From the NCBI GenBank assembly GCA_964450955.1, contig CAYVFI010000002.1:1-64000 (forward strand): a stretch of 64,000 nucleotides of DNA. The letters run 5' to 3'. Below are positions 17,142 to 26,194 of this stretch, one piece after another (positions within the stretch are counted from its first letter, which is position 1; the number at the start of each line of letters is the position of its first letter). The translations under genes were made by a program, and so were the position numbers. Below the pieces are notes generated by a model that saw only the letters and a program-made list of their open reading frames with translations, was not told the origin of the DNA and did no database searches. The stretch is from CAYNWT01 sp964450955 (lineage in GTDB: Bacteria > Planctomycetota > Planctomycetia > Planctomycetales > Planctomycetaceae).

Positions 17142-18278
17142 ATGAACCCACCAAAAGCACAGCCAACAGCACGTTTGCTCACGCCAACCGGACGTGGTGC
17201 CGTGGCCACGATTGTTCTTCAGGGAGAACCTGAACAGCTCGCGCAGGTTGATCGGTTCTTTTCGCCGGTCAACGGCAAGTCGCTGGCCAGGCAAGTGGTC
17301 CAACAGCTGGCCTTCGGACATTGGGGAATTCAGGAGCCCCATGAAGAACTACTGGTGTGCCGCACGGCAAACGGAACCGCCGAGATCCACTGCCACGGTG
17401 GGACCGCTTGTGTGGAACGCGTTTTGACCGACCTCCGGACCGCAGGAATTGAAGTCGCGACAGACGAAAACGTCACGCTGCACAACGAACTCGCCAACGC
17501 TGTCACTCACGCACCGACACTCAAAACGGCGCAGTGCCTGTTAACGCAGCAACGGCTGTGGCCTGAGTTCGCTGATGGGCTGTTGAGGTCCGACTCGTGC
17601 CCGGAAGTTGCCAAACGGGTCCGCGGCGTCATCCAGTGGGCTAAGTTTGGGCTACATCTGACTGAACCGTGGCAGGTCGCGATCGTGGGCGAACCAAACG
17701 TCGGCAAATCCACGCTACTAAACGCGTTGCTGGGTTTCGATCGATCCATCGTGTTCGATCAGCCAGGAACCACGCGCGATGTGGTGTCGGCTCGGACCGT
17801 ATTTGATGGGTGGCCGGTCCTGCTAAGCGACACAGCCGGCCTAAGAGAAACCGATGATGCCATCGAACGCAGCGGAGTCCAGGCGGCCCACGCACGCGCT
17901 GAATCGGCCGACTTGCGATTGGTCGTCACGGATGTCCGCGACTCAGTTAGCGTCAAGGCGCTAGCCGCCGGTGAGCCACCCATTCCGGGGGCGACCGCCC
18001 ACCCGCTCACAAAGCCCTTCTTGCACGTCGGAAACAAAGCAGACACGATCGAACAGCCAGCACCCGCGGTCGATGCTTTGGTCTCCGCTACAACCGGCCA
18101 GGGCGTCGATGGTTTGATCGAACGCATCGCCACGGCGCTGGTTCCTGCAGTCCCGGACGACAAGCAGTGTGTTCCAATATCCAGCGATCAACTTGCCTGG
18201 CTGAACAGAATTGTGAAAATCTGCGAACAGGACCAGTTGGAACCGGTCAAAGATCTTGTCCGCACCCGCCTGGCATGA
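17142..18278 (+). CDS. Shortened MnmE-like GTPase without the C-terminal cysteine motif
   Basis: Resembles MnmE, which with MnmG modifies the wobble uridine of certain tRNAs. The N-terminal TrmE-like domain is recognisable (LLTPTGRGAVATIVLQG and HCHGG at about 93-97), and the G domain is complete: G1 GEPNVGKST, G2 GTTRD, G3 DTAGLRE, G4 NKAD, and VSATTGQG. It is 378 residues against about 450 for MnmE, and ends in DLVRTRLA with no CxGK-type motif; that Cys is required for MnmE activity. The GTPase may thus have lost the modification role or acquired another. It is followed 17 bases later by dusB, another tRNA-modifying gene. Confidence 0.8.
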   Translation: MNPPKAQPTARLLTPTGRGAVATIVLQGEPEQLAQVDRFFSPVNGKSLARQVVQQLAFGHWGIQEPHEELLVCRTANGTAEIHCHGGTACVERVLTDLRTAGIEVATDENVTLHNELANAVTHAPTLKTAQCLLTQQRLWPEFADGLLRSDSCPEVAKRVRGVIQWAKFGLHLTEPWQVAIVGEPNVGKSTLLNALLGFDRSIVFDQPGTTRDVVSARTVFDGWPVLLSDTAGLRETDDAIERSGVQAAHARAESADLRLVVTDVRDSVSVKALAAGEPPIPGATAHPLTKPFLHVGNKADTIEQPAPAVDALVSATTGQGVDGLIERIATALVPAVPDDKQCVPISSDQLAWLNRIVKICEQDQLEPVKDLVRTRLA

Positions 18279-18295
18279 GTTAAACTGCGACCACG

Positions 18296-19396
18296 ATGAC
18301 TGACGAAGCCCCAACAACTTACTCGCACCCGCGTCCCGAGTTCCCGCCGCCGTTAAGCTACGGCGACCTGAAACTGGCGACGCGTTACCACCTGTCGCCA
18401 CTGGCCGGGTTCACAAATCTCCCGTTCCGCCGCATCGTCCGCGCGATTGGTGGAGTGGGTCTGGCCACGACCGACCTTGTCAACGCGCGCGGTTTGTTGG
18501 CGGGAGGCGAACGAACGCTGGAGCTTGTCGAAACGACGCCGGATGACAGCCCGTTTGCGGTTCAGATATTTGGATCTGAAGCCGACATCATGGCCGAAGC
18601 CGCCCAGTTTCTTGAAGCGCGCGGAGTGCATTCGATTGACATCAACATGGGCTGTCCGGTCAACCGCATCACCAAAGGCGGTTCCGGCGCCAGCATGATG
18701 CGCAAGACAGACGAAACCGTCGCGCTGGTCGAAAAGATTGTGCAGTCGGTTTCCATTCCGGTGACCTGCAAGATGCGGCTGGGTTGGGACGATACGCAGC
18801 TGACGGCTCCGTTGTTTGCAAAACTGTTTCAGGACGTTGGTGCAGCCGCGATTGCGATTCACGGTCGCACGCGCGAACAGGGTTTTAGTGGCGTGGTGAA
18901 TCTGGACGGCATTCGGCAGGTCGCTGAAGCTGTCGATAAGATTCCGGTCATTGGCAACGGCGATGTGCGTTCGATACCTGATGCGGCCCGGATGCTGAAA
19001 GAGACCGGTTGCGACGGCGTTTCAGTCGGTCGCGGAGCGCTGGCGAATCCGTGGATTTTCAAACAGCTGGCAGCCTGGGAAGAAACCGGTTCGTACCCCC
19101 CAGCCGGGACATTCGACGAACGGCTCGCGCTTCTCATCAAGCAGTTCGAATACCTGGAAGCCCGCACCGGAACCCGCCGCGCGATTGTGCGGTTCCGCAA
19201 GATGGGCCATTGGTATCTAAAGGGGATGCAGGTTCGAAAGCGGCTCCGGGGCGATTTTCAAATCGCAAAGACCCGCGAAGAATTCGACGCCGTACTGGCG
19301 ATCATCCGGGAAGAAGGCCCCGTACGCGGTTCCCGTGACGGGGTGCTTAGAGACGTACACATTCCCGTCCCCTCCGGCCCGATTGCCCACTGGTAG
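18296..19396 (+). CDS. dusB: tRNA-dihydrouridine synthase, DusB family
   Basis: A flavoenzyme that reduces uridines in the tRNA D-loop. The TIM-barrel FMN-binding fold is shown by the start LSPLAGFTNLPFRRI, the proton-donating Cys120 in NMGCPVNRITKGGSGAS, CKMRLGW, the IHGRTR phosphate/FMN loop, and GNGDV plus SVGRGALANPWIF. Length 366 is normal with a helical RNA-binding C-terminus. It follows the MnmE-like GTPase closely, so both probably lie on one transcript dedicated to tRNA maintenance. Confidence 0.94.
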   Translation: MTDEAPTTYSHPRPEFPPPLSYGDLKLATRYHLSPLAGFTNLPFRRIVRAIGGVGLATTDLVNARGLLAGGERTLELVETTPDDSPFAVQIFGSEADIMAEAAQFLEARGVHSIDINMGCPVNRITKGGSGASMMRKTDETVALVEKIVQSVSIPVTCKMRLGWDDTQLTAPLFAKLFQDVGAAAIAIHGRTREQGFSGVVNLDGIRQVAEAVDKIPVIGNGDVRSIPDAARMLKETGCDGVSVGRGALANPWIFKQLAAWEETGSYPPAGTFDERLALLIKQFEYLEARTGTRRAIVRFRKMGHWYLKGMQVRKRLRGDFQIAKTREEFDAVLAIIREEGPVRGSRDGVLRDVHIPVPSGPIAHW

Positions 19397-19725
19397 GCAA
19401 ACAGAAACGGGTTTGGCAGTCGCAGTAGGCAACAAGTGAAATGTTTCGTGGCCGAAGGTTCGCTGCGAACGTTGACAATGGAACCGCATGCTGGCTGGCT
19501 TCGAAACCCGCGGCTAGCGCCGGTTAGCGTCTACGGCTCACTTAACAGCAATCCTGCAGCCCCAACCCCGGAATGTCGATTAAAACCCTAAAGGGAAAAT
19601 GCGCAGAACACGCATCCAACTCGGCCAACGAGCCGAGCCCTACAACACATCACCCATCAACCGGGCGTGCACCCACCAATCTCAGCCCCGCCCCCAACCG
19701 GATACCGATCGAACGGAACGTTCGT
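19397..19725. other. Non-coding interval upstream of the PAP2 phosphatase
   Basis: About 330 bases between dusB and the PAP2 gene, read on the same strand. The PAP2 frame stays open upstream to 19573 but encodes a Pro/Ser/Asn-rich peptide with no domain. A short GC-rich stretch (CGGCTAGCGCCGG near 19511) is partly self-complementary but forms no clear terminator. No RNA gene was recognised. Confidence 0.45.
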
Positions 19726-20664
19726 ATGAGCCGCGATTCAACGGTTAAGCTTGTCATTATTGTTGTTGAACTGGCGCTGGTTGCTGCGTTGATGGTCTCG
19801 CGTGGGCTGACCGTTGCGGTCGGAGATCTTGGAAAGCCGGCCGGCTTTGCTTTGTTATTGCTGGCCGTCGCACTGTTCTATCAGAAACGCAAGGTTAGCA
19901 GTTTTGTGATGTGCCTGCTGGGGCTGACGCATGTCGTTGTGTTTACAGCCGGGTACACACTGCTGATGTACTCGGTGTCAACGTTGAACGCGCCGCTTGT
20001 TGATCAATACCTGATGAACTTCGACAAGGCTTGCGGAGTGTCACTGCCGGCGATTGTTGACTGGGCTAAGGCGAACCCGGGGATTACTGGTTGGCTACAG
20101 TTGACGTACGATTCCTTGCTGATTCAAACCGCTTTGGTGGTGACTGTTTTGGGTATGCGAGGCAAACGTGTTCCCATGGAACAGTTTGTCATGCAGTTCA
20201 TTCTTAGCACGCTAATTGTGCTGCTGGCGTTGACGTTCGCTCCTGCCATTGGACCATTCCACGCGTACGGCTACGAATTGAACGGTGCGCAGGAACGCTA
20301 CCTGGACCACTTCACCGCGTTGCGGGATGGCAGCATGACGCGGCTTACGCTTTCTGAAGCAGAAGGACTCATTACCTTCCCGTCGTTCCATACAACGTGG
20401 GCCATTATTCTGGCGTGGGCCTACCGCCGCGATCTGCTGCTGTTTGTTCCGCTTAGTTTGGTAAACCTCGCCGTGATTTTTTCAACACTCACAACAGGTT
20501 GGCACTACTTTGCAGACGTCGTCGGTGGTGTTCTGGTGGCCGTCGTTGTCATCTGGCTGACCAACGCTTTGAAGCCATGGTTCTACGATGAAAACGAAGA
20601 ACCGCGAATGCCTGGAACCCGGAACGCGGCGAACACGTCGTCGCGTTTGGAGATGGAGTCGTAA
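19726..20664 (+). CDS. PAP2-superfamily membrane phosphatase
   Basis: A polytopic enzyme of the type-2 phosphatidic acid phosphatase superfamily, resembling the inositolphosphotransferase/Aur1-like branch. The catalytic motifs sit in the C-terminal third: SFHTTWAIILAWAYR (signature 2, catalytic His) and TGWHYFADVVGG (signature 3, His nucleophile plus Asp). Around these are six or more membrane segments. The active site should face the periplasm, with substrates such as lipid phosphates. I start at 19726; an upstream frame to 19573 adds a Pro/Ser-rich stretch with no homology. It stands between dusB and the convergent sulfatase. Confidence 0.85.
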   Translation: MSRDSTVKLVIIVVELALVAALMVSRGLTVAVGDLGKPAGFALLLLAVALFYQKRKVSSFVMCLLGLTHVVVFTAGYTLLMYSVSTLNAPLVDQYLMNFDKACGVSLPAIVDWAKANPGITGWLQLTYDSLLIQTALVVTVLGMRGKRVPMEQFVMQFILSTLIVLLALTFAPAIGPFHAYGYELNGAQERYLDHFTALRDGSMTRLTLSEAEGLITFPSFHTTWAIILAWAYRRDLLLFVPLSLVNLAVIFSTLTTGWHYFADVVGGVLVAVVVIWLTNALKPWFYDENEEPRMPGTRNAANTSSRLEMES

Positions 20665-20706
20665 AGGGGTTTGTCGTAGTCGAGTTCGCTGCAGCCCGTG
20701 GATTGC

Positions 20707-22140
20707 TTAGCGGAAATTGCTTGCCCAGGGGGCGGTGTGAACCAGGCTCCTGACGCGCCACTCCAGCATCTCTTTCAACAGCCGATCCTTCTCAGCCACC
20801 GCATCCGGATCGCGCCACAGGTTAACCATTTCGTTTGGGTCTGTTTCCAAATCGAACAACTGACCTTCGTCTTCGTCCACGAAGTGAACCAGCTTCCAGC
20901 GTTCGTCTCGAACCATCGTCATGAAGTCGGTGGAATCCAGAATGCCATCGCGACCGTGTTCTGCGTAAACGTACTCACGGGGTTTCCAGTCGTCGCCGGC
21001 CAGAGGTGCCGCCAGTGATTGAGCCTCCATGGTGTCCGGGATCCTGACGTCTGCGATTTCCAGTAGTGTCGGGCCGATGTCCATTTGCTGGCAAAGACCA
21101 TCGACAACTCTGCCGGCGTCGTATCGACCGGGCGACCAAACAATCATCGGGATGCGTGTGATCTGTTCGTACATCGTCCACTTCTGACTGTGGCCATGAT
21201 CGGTCAGGCAGTCGCCATGGTCGGACGTAAAGATGACGACCGAATTATCAAGCCGCCCACTTTCTTCAAGCGCCGTCATGATCTCGCCGACCTTTTCATC
21301 AATCATGCTGACATTCGCCAGGTAGTATGCTCGCTGCAGGTGCCGTTGCTCCTGAGTCGGTTCCAGTGGCATGTGAACCGAATCGTGATCGATGTCGTAG
21401 TTGTGTTGTCGCAGGACTTTGAACGCGCGGGGCTGACTTTCCAGATCGGCTTTGGTGACGTCCATCAGCGGCAGGTCGCGTCCCATGTACCTTTCAATCC
21501 AATCGGGTGTCGGATCGTAAGGCGGGTGCGGGCCGGGGAAACCGATTTCCAGGAACAGCGGCTTCTCGGACACGGGCTTCGAACGCAACCACCACGTTGC
21601 AGTGTCGCCGACGAAGTTGTCTGATTGCATATCGGCCGGTAGTTCCCACTCAAAAGCGCCCAGCCGTTCGCGATAGTCGGGGCGTTTGCGATATTGAACG
21701 CGTTGCTGCTTCACCAGTCCGCGCGCTTTCAACGCCTTGTCCCATTCGTCGAAGTAGTACCGCTCTTCCAGGTAGCGGTCTTTATTTTCAACGACGTAGC
21801 GTTCGTGGAAGCCCAGCGGAGTGTGGTATGGGTAGGTATGCATCTTGCCAATGTTGATGCACTGGTATCCGCTGTCCGCCAGGTCTTCGATCCAGGAATG
21901 GTTCCACTGATCGGCGTTCCGCAGGATCCCCGTCGTGTGTGGGTAGTAGCCGGTAAACAAACTGGCTCGTGACGGCGCACAAGACGGAGCCGACACGTGG
22001 CAGTTTGTAAAAGAGACACCCTCGTTTGCCAAACGATCAATGTTTGGAGTGTCCATGTACTTGTAACCATGCGCGCGGATGGTGTCGAACCGCTGCTGGT
22101 CGGTGATGATGAAGATGATATTGGGACGTTCGTCGGTCAT
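20707..22140 (-). CDS. Formylglycine-dependent sulfatase
   Basis: An alkaline-phosphatase-superfamily hydrolase that cleaves sulfate esters. The sulfatase signature is SAPSCAPSRASLFTG, with Cys54 as the residue that maturase converts to formylglycine (C-x-P-x-R rule). Metal and sulfate-binding residues include Asp14 in TDQQRF and Asp-His in FTSDHGDCLTDHG. Length 477 fits arylsulfatase/choline-sulfatase-like members. The protein starts MTDERPNIIF with no signal peptide, so unlike most planctomycete sulfatases it appears cytoplasmic. No formylglycine-generating enzyme or transporter is adjacent; the substrate cannot be named. Confidence 0.9.
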   Translation of the reverse strand: MTDERPNIIFIITDQQRFDTIRAHGYKYMDTPNIDRLANEGVSFTNCHVSAPSCAPSRASLFTGYYPHTTGILRNADQWNHSWIEDLADSGYQCINIGKMHTYPYHTPLGFHERYVVENKDRYLEERYYFDEWDKALKARGLVKQQRVQYRKRPDYRERLGAFEWELPADMQSDNFVGDTATWWLRSKPVSEKPLFLEIGFPGPHPPYDPTPDWIERYMGRDLPLMDVTKADLESQPRAFKVLRQHNYDIDHDSVHMPLEPTQEQRHLQRAYYLANVSMIDEKVGEIMTALEESGRLDNSVVIFTSDHGDCLTDHGHSQKWTMYEQITRIPMIVWSPGRYDAGRVVDGLCQQMDIGPTLLEIADVRIPDTMEAQSLAAPLAGDDWKPREYVYAEHGRDGILDSTDFMTMVRDERWKLVHFVDEDEGQLFDLETDPNEMVNLWRDPDAVAEKDRLLKEMLEWRVRSLVHTAPWASNFR

Positions 22141-22385
22141 GTCGTTTCTATGCCCTCTGGCTTCAGCAAAATCTGCCGATGGCTGGTGTTGGTTGCACCT
22201 GTAGTGCGCGGGTACGAGCGGTCGTTCCTACAGCATAAGTGACAGAAACGCGCGCGATGTTGCCACTTTGCGCGCAAAAAATGTCGTGAACTGCCGATGT
22301 GGGTGGCGTCCCACACACAGTTTCTACATCGGCTGGTCGATAAAGAATCAGATACCGGACTCCAATTCATCGGAAGAACCTCGCA

Positions 22386-23270
22386 ATGAGCGGCCTGAGA
22401 ATCTTCAACATTAAACGTGTGGCGATCGCCGCAACATTGTGTTTCCTGACCTGTAACAGCGCGTCTGCTCAGTTGCCATGGCAGGGTGATGTCCGGGCTG
22501 CATTGAAGCAGGCCAAGGCCAGCGGTAAGCCGATGATGATCCAGTTTACCGCAGACTGGTGCACCTTCTGCCATAAAATGAAGGCGACAACTTTCACGGA
22601 CCCGGCCGTTGTACAGCAAGTGAACGCACAGTTTATCCCAGTCATGCTGGACGCCGATCAGCATGCTGAGCTTGTCGAAAAACTGGCTCTCAAGGGACTA
22701 CCCGCCACAGTTGTCGTGGACCCTGACCTGCGGATTTTGAAGAAGCTGAATGGGTTTCAGAGGCCCGATAAGCTGATGGCCGAACTTGGATCGGTCGTGG
22801 CCGCCCGTCGCAAGGTCGCATCAGTCGGATATTCAAAGACCAGGAAAACACAGGTTCGCGTCAGCAGGAAAAACCCGGGCTCGCTTCCGAAAGTGACTCA
22901 GAAGGCTCAGCCTTCGAAAGCGAAGGCCACTCCAAAGCCACCAACACGCACTTACGCATTTGGCGGCCTGTGCCTTGTTTCGCTTCGCAACGATAGAACA
23001 CTCCTGCGTGGCAACCCACGCTTCGCTTTGAAGTATCGCGGCACTACCGTTTCCTTCGCGACAAAAATGGAAATGGAAGCGTTCCAGGACAACCCCGACA
23101 TCTACTGGCCGAAGCATGATGGTGTCTGCCAGGTTTCTGCCAGAGACGGGAAGACTCAGCAGGGCCGGCCGGAGTTCGGTGTGATGTTCCGCGATGAAGT
23201 TTGGCTGTTCTCATCGGCGGAAACGATGAACCGGTTCGTTGAGAATCCGGAACTCTATGTCAGCTACTAA
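22386..23270 (+). CDS. Exported thioredoxin-like protein fused to two YHS-like domains
   Basis: A signal peptide (about 1-28, ending SASAQ) exports the protein. A thioredoxin fold follows, with active site WCTFC (Cys59, Cys62) and the cis-Pro segment LKGLPATVVVD. After a basic Lys/Pro/Thr linker (about 150-190), the C-terminus holds two related segments of about 45 residues, one beginning GGLCLVSLRND and one beginning GVCQVSARDG, each with a lone Cys, a sheet and an FxxNPxxY-type end. These resemble YHS-type metal-binding or redox modules, though their Cys count is low. The layout suggests a periplasmic disulfide-handling or metal-related protein. It is followed by a bidirectional terminator. 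Confidence 0.8.
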   Translation: MSGLRIFNIKRVAIAATLCFLTCNSASAQLPWQGDVRAALKQAKASGKPMMIQFTADWCTFCHKMKATTFTDPAVVQQVNAQFIPVMLDADQHAELVEKLALKGLPATVVVDPDLRILKKLNGFQRPDKLMAELGSVVAARRKVASVGYSKTRKTQVRVSRKNPGSLPKVTQKAQPSKAKATPKPPTRTYAFGGLCLVSLRNDRTLLRGNPRFALKYRGTTVSFATKMEMEAFQDNPDIYWPKHDGVCQVSARDGKTQQGRPEFGVMFRDEVWLFSSAETMNRFVENPELYVSY

Positions 23271-23300
23271 GCACGCCGCTTCGAAGCAGGCTGAAGACAA

Positions 23301-23342
23301 AATAAAAAGCAGCGGATTCACTTTGAGTCCGCTGCCTTTTTT
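23301..23342. terminator. Bidirectional terminator between convergent genes
   Basis: An 11-bp stem with one mismatch (GCAGCGGATTC / GAGTCCGCTGC, 23309-23319 and 23325-23335), preceded by AATAAAAA and followed by a T-run. It serves the thioredoxin gene on plus and, by its upstream A-run, the esterase gene on minus, which ends at 23343. Confidence 0.88.
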
Positions 23343-24074
23343 CTATTTCCCGTCGGACTGCCCTGGCTTGCGCTTCTGCTTAAGCAACCACTCGTAAAAT
23401 TCAGGATTGTCGTACGTGGCCGTCCATGAATCGTGGCCGGCGTCAGGATAGACGGTGTACTTCACATCGTTTCCGCGTTTCTTCAAAGCCTCAACCATTT
23501 CCCTGGAACGCCGCTCAGGCACGACACCATCCTTGCCGCCGTGGAAAACCCAGGTCGGCATTTTGTCTATCTGGTAAGCCTGAATTTTATCGCCACCGCC
23601 GCAAATCGGCGCGATGGCGGCGAAACGTTCCGGGGCGTAGGCGGCCAGCGCGAAGGTTCCGAAGCCGCCCATGCTTAGTCCGGTGACGTAGGTGCGGTCG
23701 GCATCGACTTTGTACTTCTTCTGAATATGAGTAACCAACTTGTCCAGGTCGCCCGCGTCCCACCACCGGTTCTTCGGGCACTGCGGTGAGACGGTAATAA
23801 ACGGGAACTTCCTGCCCTTCGCGATCAATTTCGGGGGACCATGCACTTTGACTCTGTCCAGGTTACTGCCGCGCTCTCCGGCCCCGTGCAGAAACAGGAC
23901 CAACGGCCATTTTTCCTGTTTGTCGTACCCTTCCGGCAGCGACACCAAATACTGCATCTTGACCGTGACCTGGAACTCGACCTTCTCAGCCGTGAGTGGT
24001 TGAGCTTCTTCGACTTTGTCCTGAATCATTGGCAAACACAAGAATATTGAGGCGGGGATTACGGCGGGAATCAT
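23343..24074 (-). CDS. Exported alpha/beta-hydrolase (carboxylesterase / prolyl oligopeptidase-like)
   Basis: A serine hydrolase of the esterase/phospholipase branch. The nucleophile is Ser134 in GLSMGGFG, with a likely acid at Asp182 (HGGKDGVVP) and base His214 (AGHDSW). The oxyanion loop is FLHGAGERGSN. A hydrophobic N-terminus (IPAVIPASIFLCLPM) may be an export signal or anchor. Such proteins often de-esterify sugars or lipids; the substrate is unknown. It converges with the thioredoxin gene on a shared terminator and diverges from the YCF48-like gene. Confidence 0.85.
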   Translation of the reverse strand: MIPAVIPASIFLCLPMIQDKVEEAQPLTAEKVEFQVTVKMQYLVSLPEGYDKQEKWPLVLFLHGAGERGSNLDRVKVHGPPKLIAKGRKFPFITVSPQCPKNRWWDAGDLDKLVTHIQKKYKVDADRTYVTGLSMGGFGTFALAAYAPERFAAIAPICGGGDKIQAYQIDKMPTWVFHGGKDGVVPERRSREMVEALKKRGNDVKYTVYPDAGHDSWTATYDNPEFYEWLLKQKRKPGQSDGK

Positions 24075-24218
24075 GGTACAACTTTCGGTTCTGTTGCTAA
24101 GCGTTCGGACTGTTCGGTCACCAGCTATTCAAAGCGACTGGACCGCGGCGCATCGCTACGGAAATTGTAACCACGAAACGAGACACTCGGAACGCACTGC
24201 CTGTTCTCAGGAGAGATA

Positions 24219-25283
24219 ATGAAAACGCTATTGTTGGTCTGGACTGTGTTGGTAACGCTGGCCGTCGGGCAGGAACCGCTTCCCGTTTCGGTAACACCAC
24301 TGAAAAGCGGAGTCAACGCGTCGTTCCGCGGGCTGGCGGTTCGGGGTGCAAAAGAAGCGTGGGCAACGGGTTCTGCAGGGACAGTTGTTCGCACATTGGA
24401 TGCAGGGCAGTCGTGGGAAAAGGTCGCCGTTCCATACGAACCAGTCACAGACAAAGACGGTAAAGATGTCGCGATGGACTTCCGCGACGTAGAACTTCTG
24501 CCCGACGGTTCGGTTGTTTTGATGAGCATCGGTAATGGAGCCGCGTCGAAGTTGTTCAGATCAACCGACGGTGGCAAAACGTGGCAGGGCGTGCTGGAGA
24601 ACAAAGACGAAAATGGCTTCTTCGACGGACTAGTCTTCGATAAAGCTGGAAAGAATGGGCTGCTGTTTGGCGATCCGTTGAACGGTCGATTGGATATGTA
24701 CACAACCACCGACGGCGCAAAAACCTGGCAAGCGGTCCCGCAGCAGAACCGACCTAAGCTGGCAGAGGGCGAATATGGTTTTGCCGCCAGCGGTACGGGC
24801 GCCGCCATGATTGGTTCTGAAATCTGGATTGGAACCGGTGGTTCGGTTGCCAGACTGCACTATTCCGGCGACGGCGGAAAAACCTGGACCGCCCGGAAGA
24901 CTCCGATGCGAAGCGGTAATCCGTCCTCGGGAATTTTCTCAATTGCGTTTGCCGATTCGAACCACGGCGTGGTCATCGGCGGCGATTATCTGAAGCCGGA
25001 CGAAGTGTCTCAAAACGTAGGGGTGACTACGAATGGAGGCCAAACGTGGGTCGACTTGGCCAAAGTTGAAATGCCGCACAAGGCTTGCGTTCAGGTCGTG
25101 GGCAAACAACATTTCCTCGCATGCGGGCGAACCGGAATTACGTTTTCAGCCGATGGCGGCCTTTCGTGGCGGCCGGTTTCCAATGTGTCTTATTACACAT
25201 GTGCGTTCGATCCAGTGTCGGGCACTGGGTTTATGGCTGGAAAAGAAGGCGGAATTGCAAGGTTCCAGATCAAACGGCCGTAA
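24219..25283 (+). CDS. Exported YCF48/BNR-type beta-propeller protein
   Basis: A signal peptide (1-17) is followed by a seven-bladed propeller with Asp-box repeats: STDGGKTWQ, TTDGAKTWQ, SGDGGKTWT, TTNGGQTWV and SADGGLSWR. This is the pattern of the YCF48 photosystem-assembly factor and of sialidase-like BNR proteins, but no sialidase catalytic residues are evident. In non-phototrophs such proteins often act as assembly or binding scaffolds. The start is preceded by a GGAG-containing site (CAGGAGAGATA). It stands alone between a divergent esterase and the Cys-rich protein gene. Confidence 0.85.
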   Translation: MKTLLLVWTVLVTLAVGQEPLPVSVTPLKSGVNASFRGLAVRGAKEAWATGSAGTVVRTLDAGQSWEKVAVPYEPVTDKDGKDVAMDFRDVELLPDGSVVLMSIGNGAASKLFRSTDGGKTWQGVLENKDENGFFDGLVFDKAGKNGLLFGDPLNGRLDMYTTTDGAKTWQAVPQQNRPKLAEGEYGFAASGTGAAMIGSEIWIGTGGSVARLHYSGDGGKTWTARKTPMRSGNPSSGIFSIAFADSNHGVVIGGDYLKPDEVSQNVGVTTNGGQTWVDLAKVEMPHKACVQVVGKQHFLACGRTGITFSADGGLSWRPVSNVSYYTCAFDPVSGTGFMAGKEGGIARFQIKRP

Positions 25284-25412
25284 CGGCGGTGTCGCGAAGC
25301 TACAACTATGTAGTGTGGCCAAAAGGACAAGCCGACCACCGGATTCCGTTTATTGAAGATCGGGCGTATTGCCTGCCAGCCCCAGCGCTTGTGATCGCGA
25401 CACAAGGTGCGC

Positions 25413-25441
25413 TTGCGATGGCCAACGACTGGTCGGATACT
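25413..25441 (+). promoter_or_regulatory. Candidate promoter for the double Cys-cluster protein gene
   Basis: TTGCGA (25413-25418), a 17-base spacer, then GATACT (25436-25441): four and four of six matches to the sigma-70 boxes. It is 54 bases before the start codon. Weak evidence on its own. Confidence 0.3.
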
Positions 25442-25495
25442 ATCACGCTGATGTAGACCTCACCTTAATCCTCTCGATATTCAAGGGAACCAACA

Positions 25496-26029
25496 ATGTT
25501 TAGAAACGCAGCTCTTATCGCTGTGCTGTGTGTCGGCACAATGGTCGTCGCCCAGGACGGCGCGAAGAAGAAGAACAAGCAAAAAGGCAAGAAGATTGAC
25601 GCAGCCAGCATGAATGCTGTTTGCCCAATGTCTGGTGGCAAAGTAGACAACACAAAGTTTGCCAACTTTGGTGGCGGCAAAGTCTACTTCTGCTGCGACA
25701 AGTGTGTGACGAACTTCAACACCATGAAAGCCAAGATGAACCATCAGCTGGTTCAAACCGGTCAGCTAAAGCAGGTCGCGTGCCCGATTTCCGGACACGA
25801 TTTGGTCGAAGGCAATGAAGTCGAAGTCGCCGGTGTGAAAGTTGGCTTCTGCTGCGAGAACTGCAAAGGCGCCGCTGAGAAGTTGGTTGCCAAAGACAAA
25901 GACGCAGCGGTCCTGGCCTACTTCAACGGCAAGCACCAGTTCAAATCGTTCAAGACACAGCGACAGATCAATCAGCAGATCAGGAGAGACGCTGGCAAGA
26001 AAGAAAAGAAGAGCGAAGCTGGCAGGTAA
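25496..26029 (+). CDS. Exported double Cys-cluster (YHS/TRASH-like) metal-binding protein
   Basis: A signal peptide (1-20) leads to a Lys-rich linker and two similar Cys modules. The first has CPMSGGKV (Cys43) and YFCCDKC (Cys66-70); the second CPISGHD (Cys96) and GFCCENC (Cys119, 120, 123). The CxxC-with-doubled-Cys arrangement is typical of TRASH/YHS zinc or copper sites. Each module then has a following helix (NFNTMKAKMN; KGAAEKLVAKDKD). A role in periplasmic metal storage or sensing is inferred from the motif; no cognate transporter is adjacent. A strong terminator follows. Confidence 0.85.
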   Translation: MFRNAALIAVLCVGTMVVAQDGAKKKNKQKGKKIDAASMNAVCPMSGGKVDNTKFANFGGGKVYFCCDKCVTNFNTMKAKMNHQLVQTGQLKQVACPISGHDLVEGNEVEVAGVKVGFCCENCKGAAEKLVAKDKDAAVLAYFNGKHQFKSFKTQRQINQQIRRDAGKKEKKSEAGR

Positions 26030-26058
26030 TTAAGTATTCGCAACTTGCTTTCGAACAC

Positions 26059-26091
26059 AAAGGGATGCCCTTCAGGGGTATCCCTTTTTTC
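26059..26091 (+). terminator. Rho-independent terminator of the double Cys-cluster protein gene
   Basis: AAAGGGATGCCC pairs with GGGGTATCCCTTT around a short loop, with one mismatch, and runs into six Ts. It is 30 bases after the stop codon. Confidence 0.88.
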
Positions 26092-26194
26092 ACGCACCGG
26101 CATCACCCGTCTGCAAATCAATCGCACCGTTTTTGCGAGCGTTGAACCGAAGAAAACCGGGCTCGCGGTTCGGAAGATGTGGCGCGATTGCTTT

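Noticed and set aside
25085..25456. Open frame overlapping the end of the YCF48 gene and the gap before the double Cys gene
   Set aside because: Out of frame with the propeller gene and without any recognisable domain; its non-overlapping part is only about 170 bases and contains the likely promoter.
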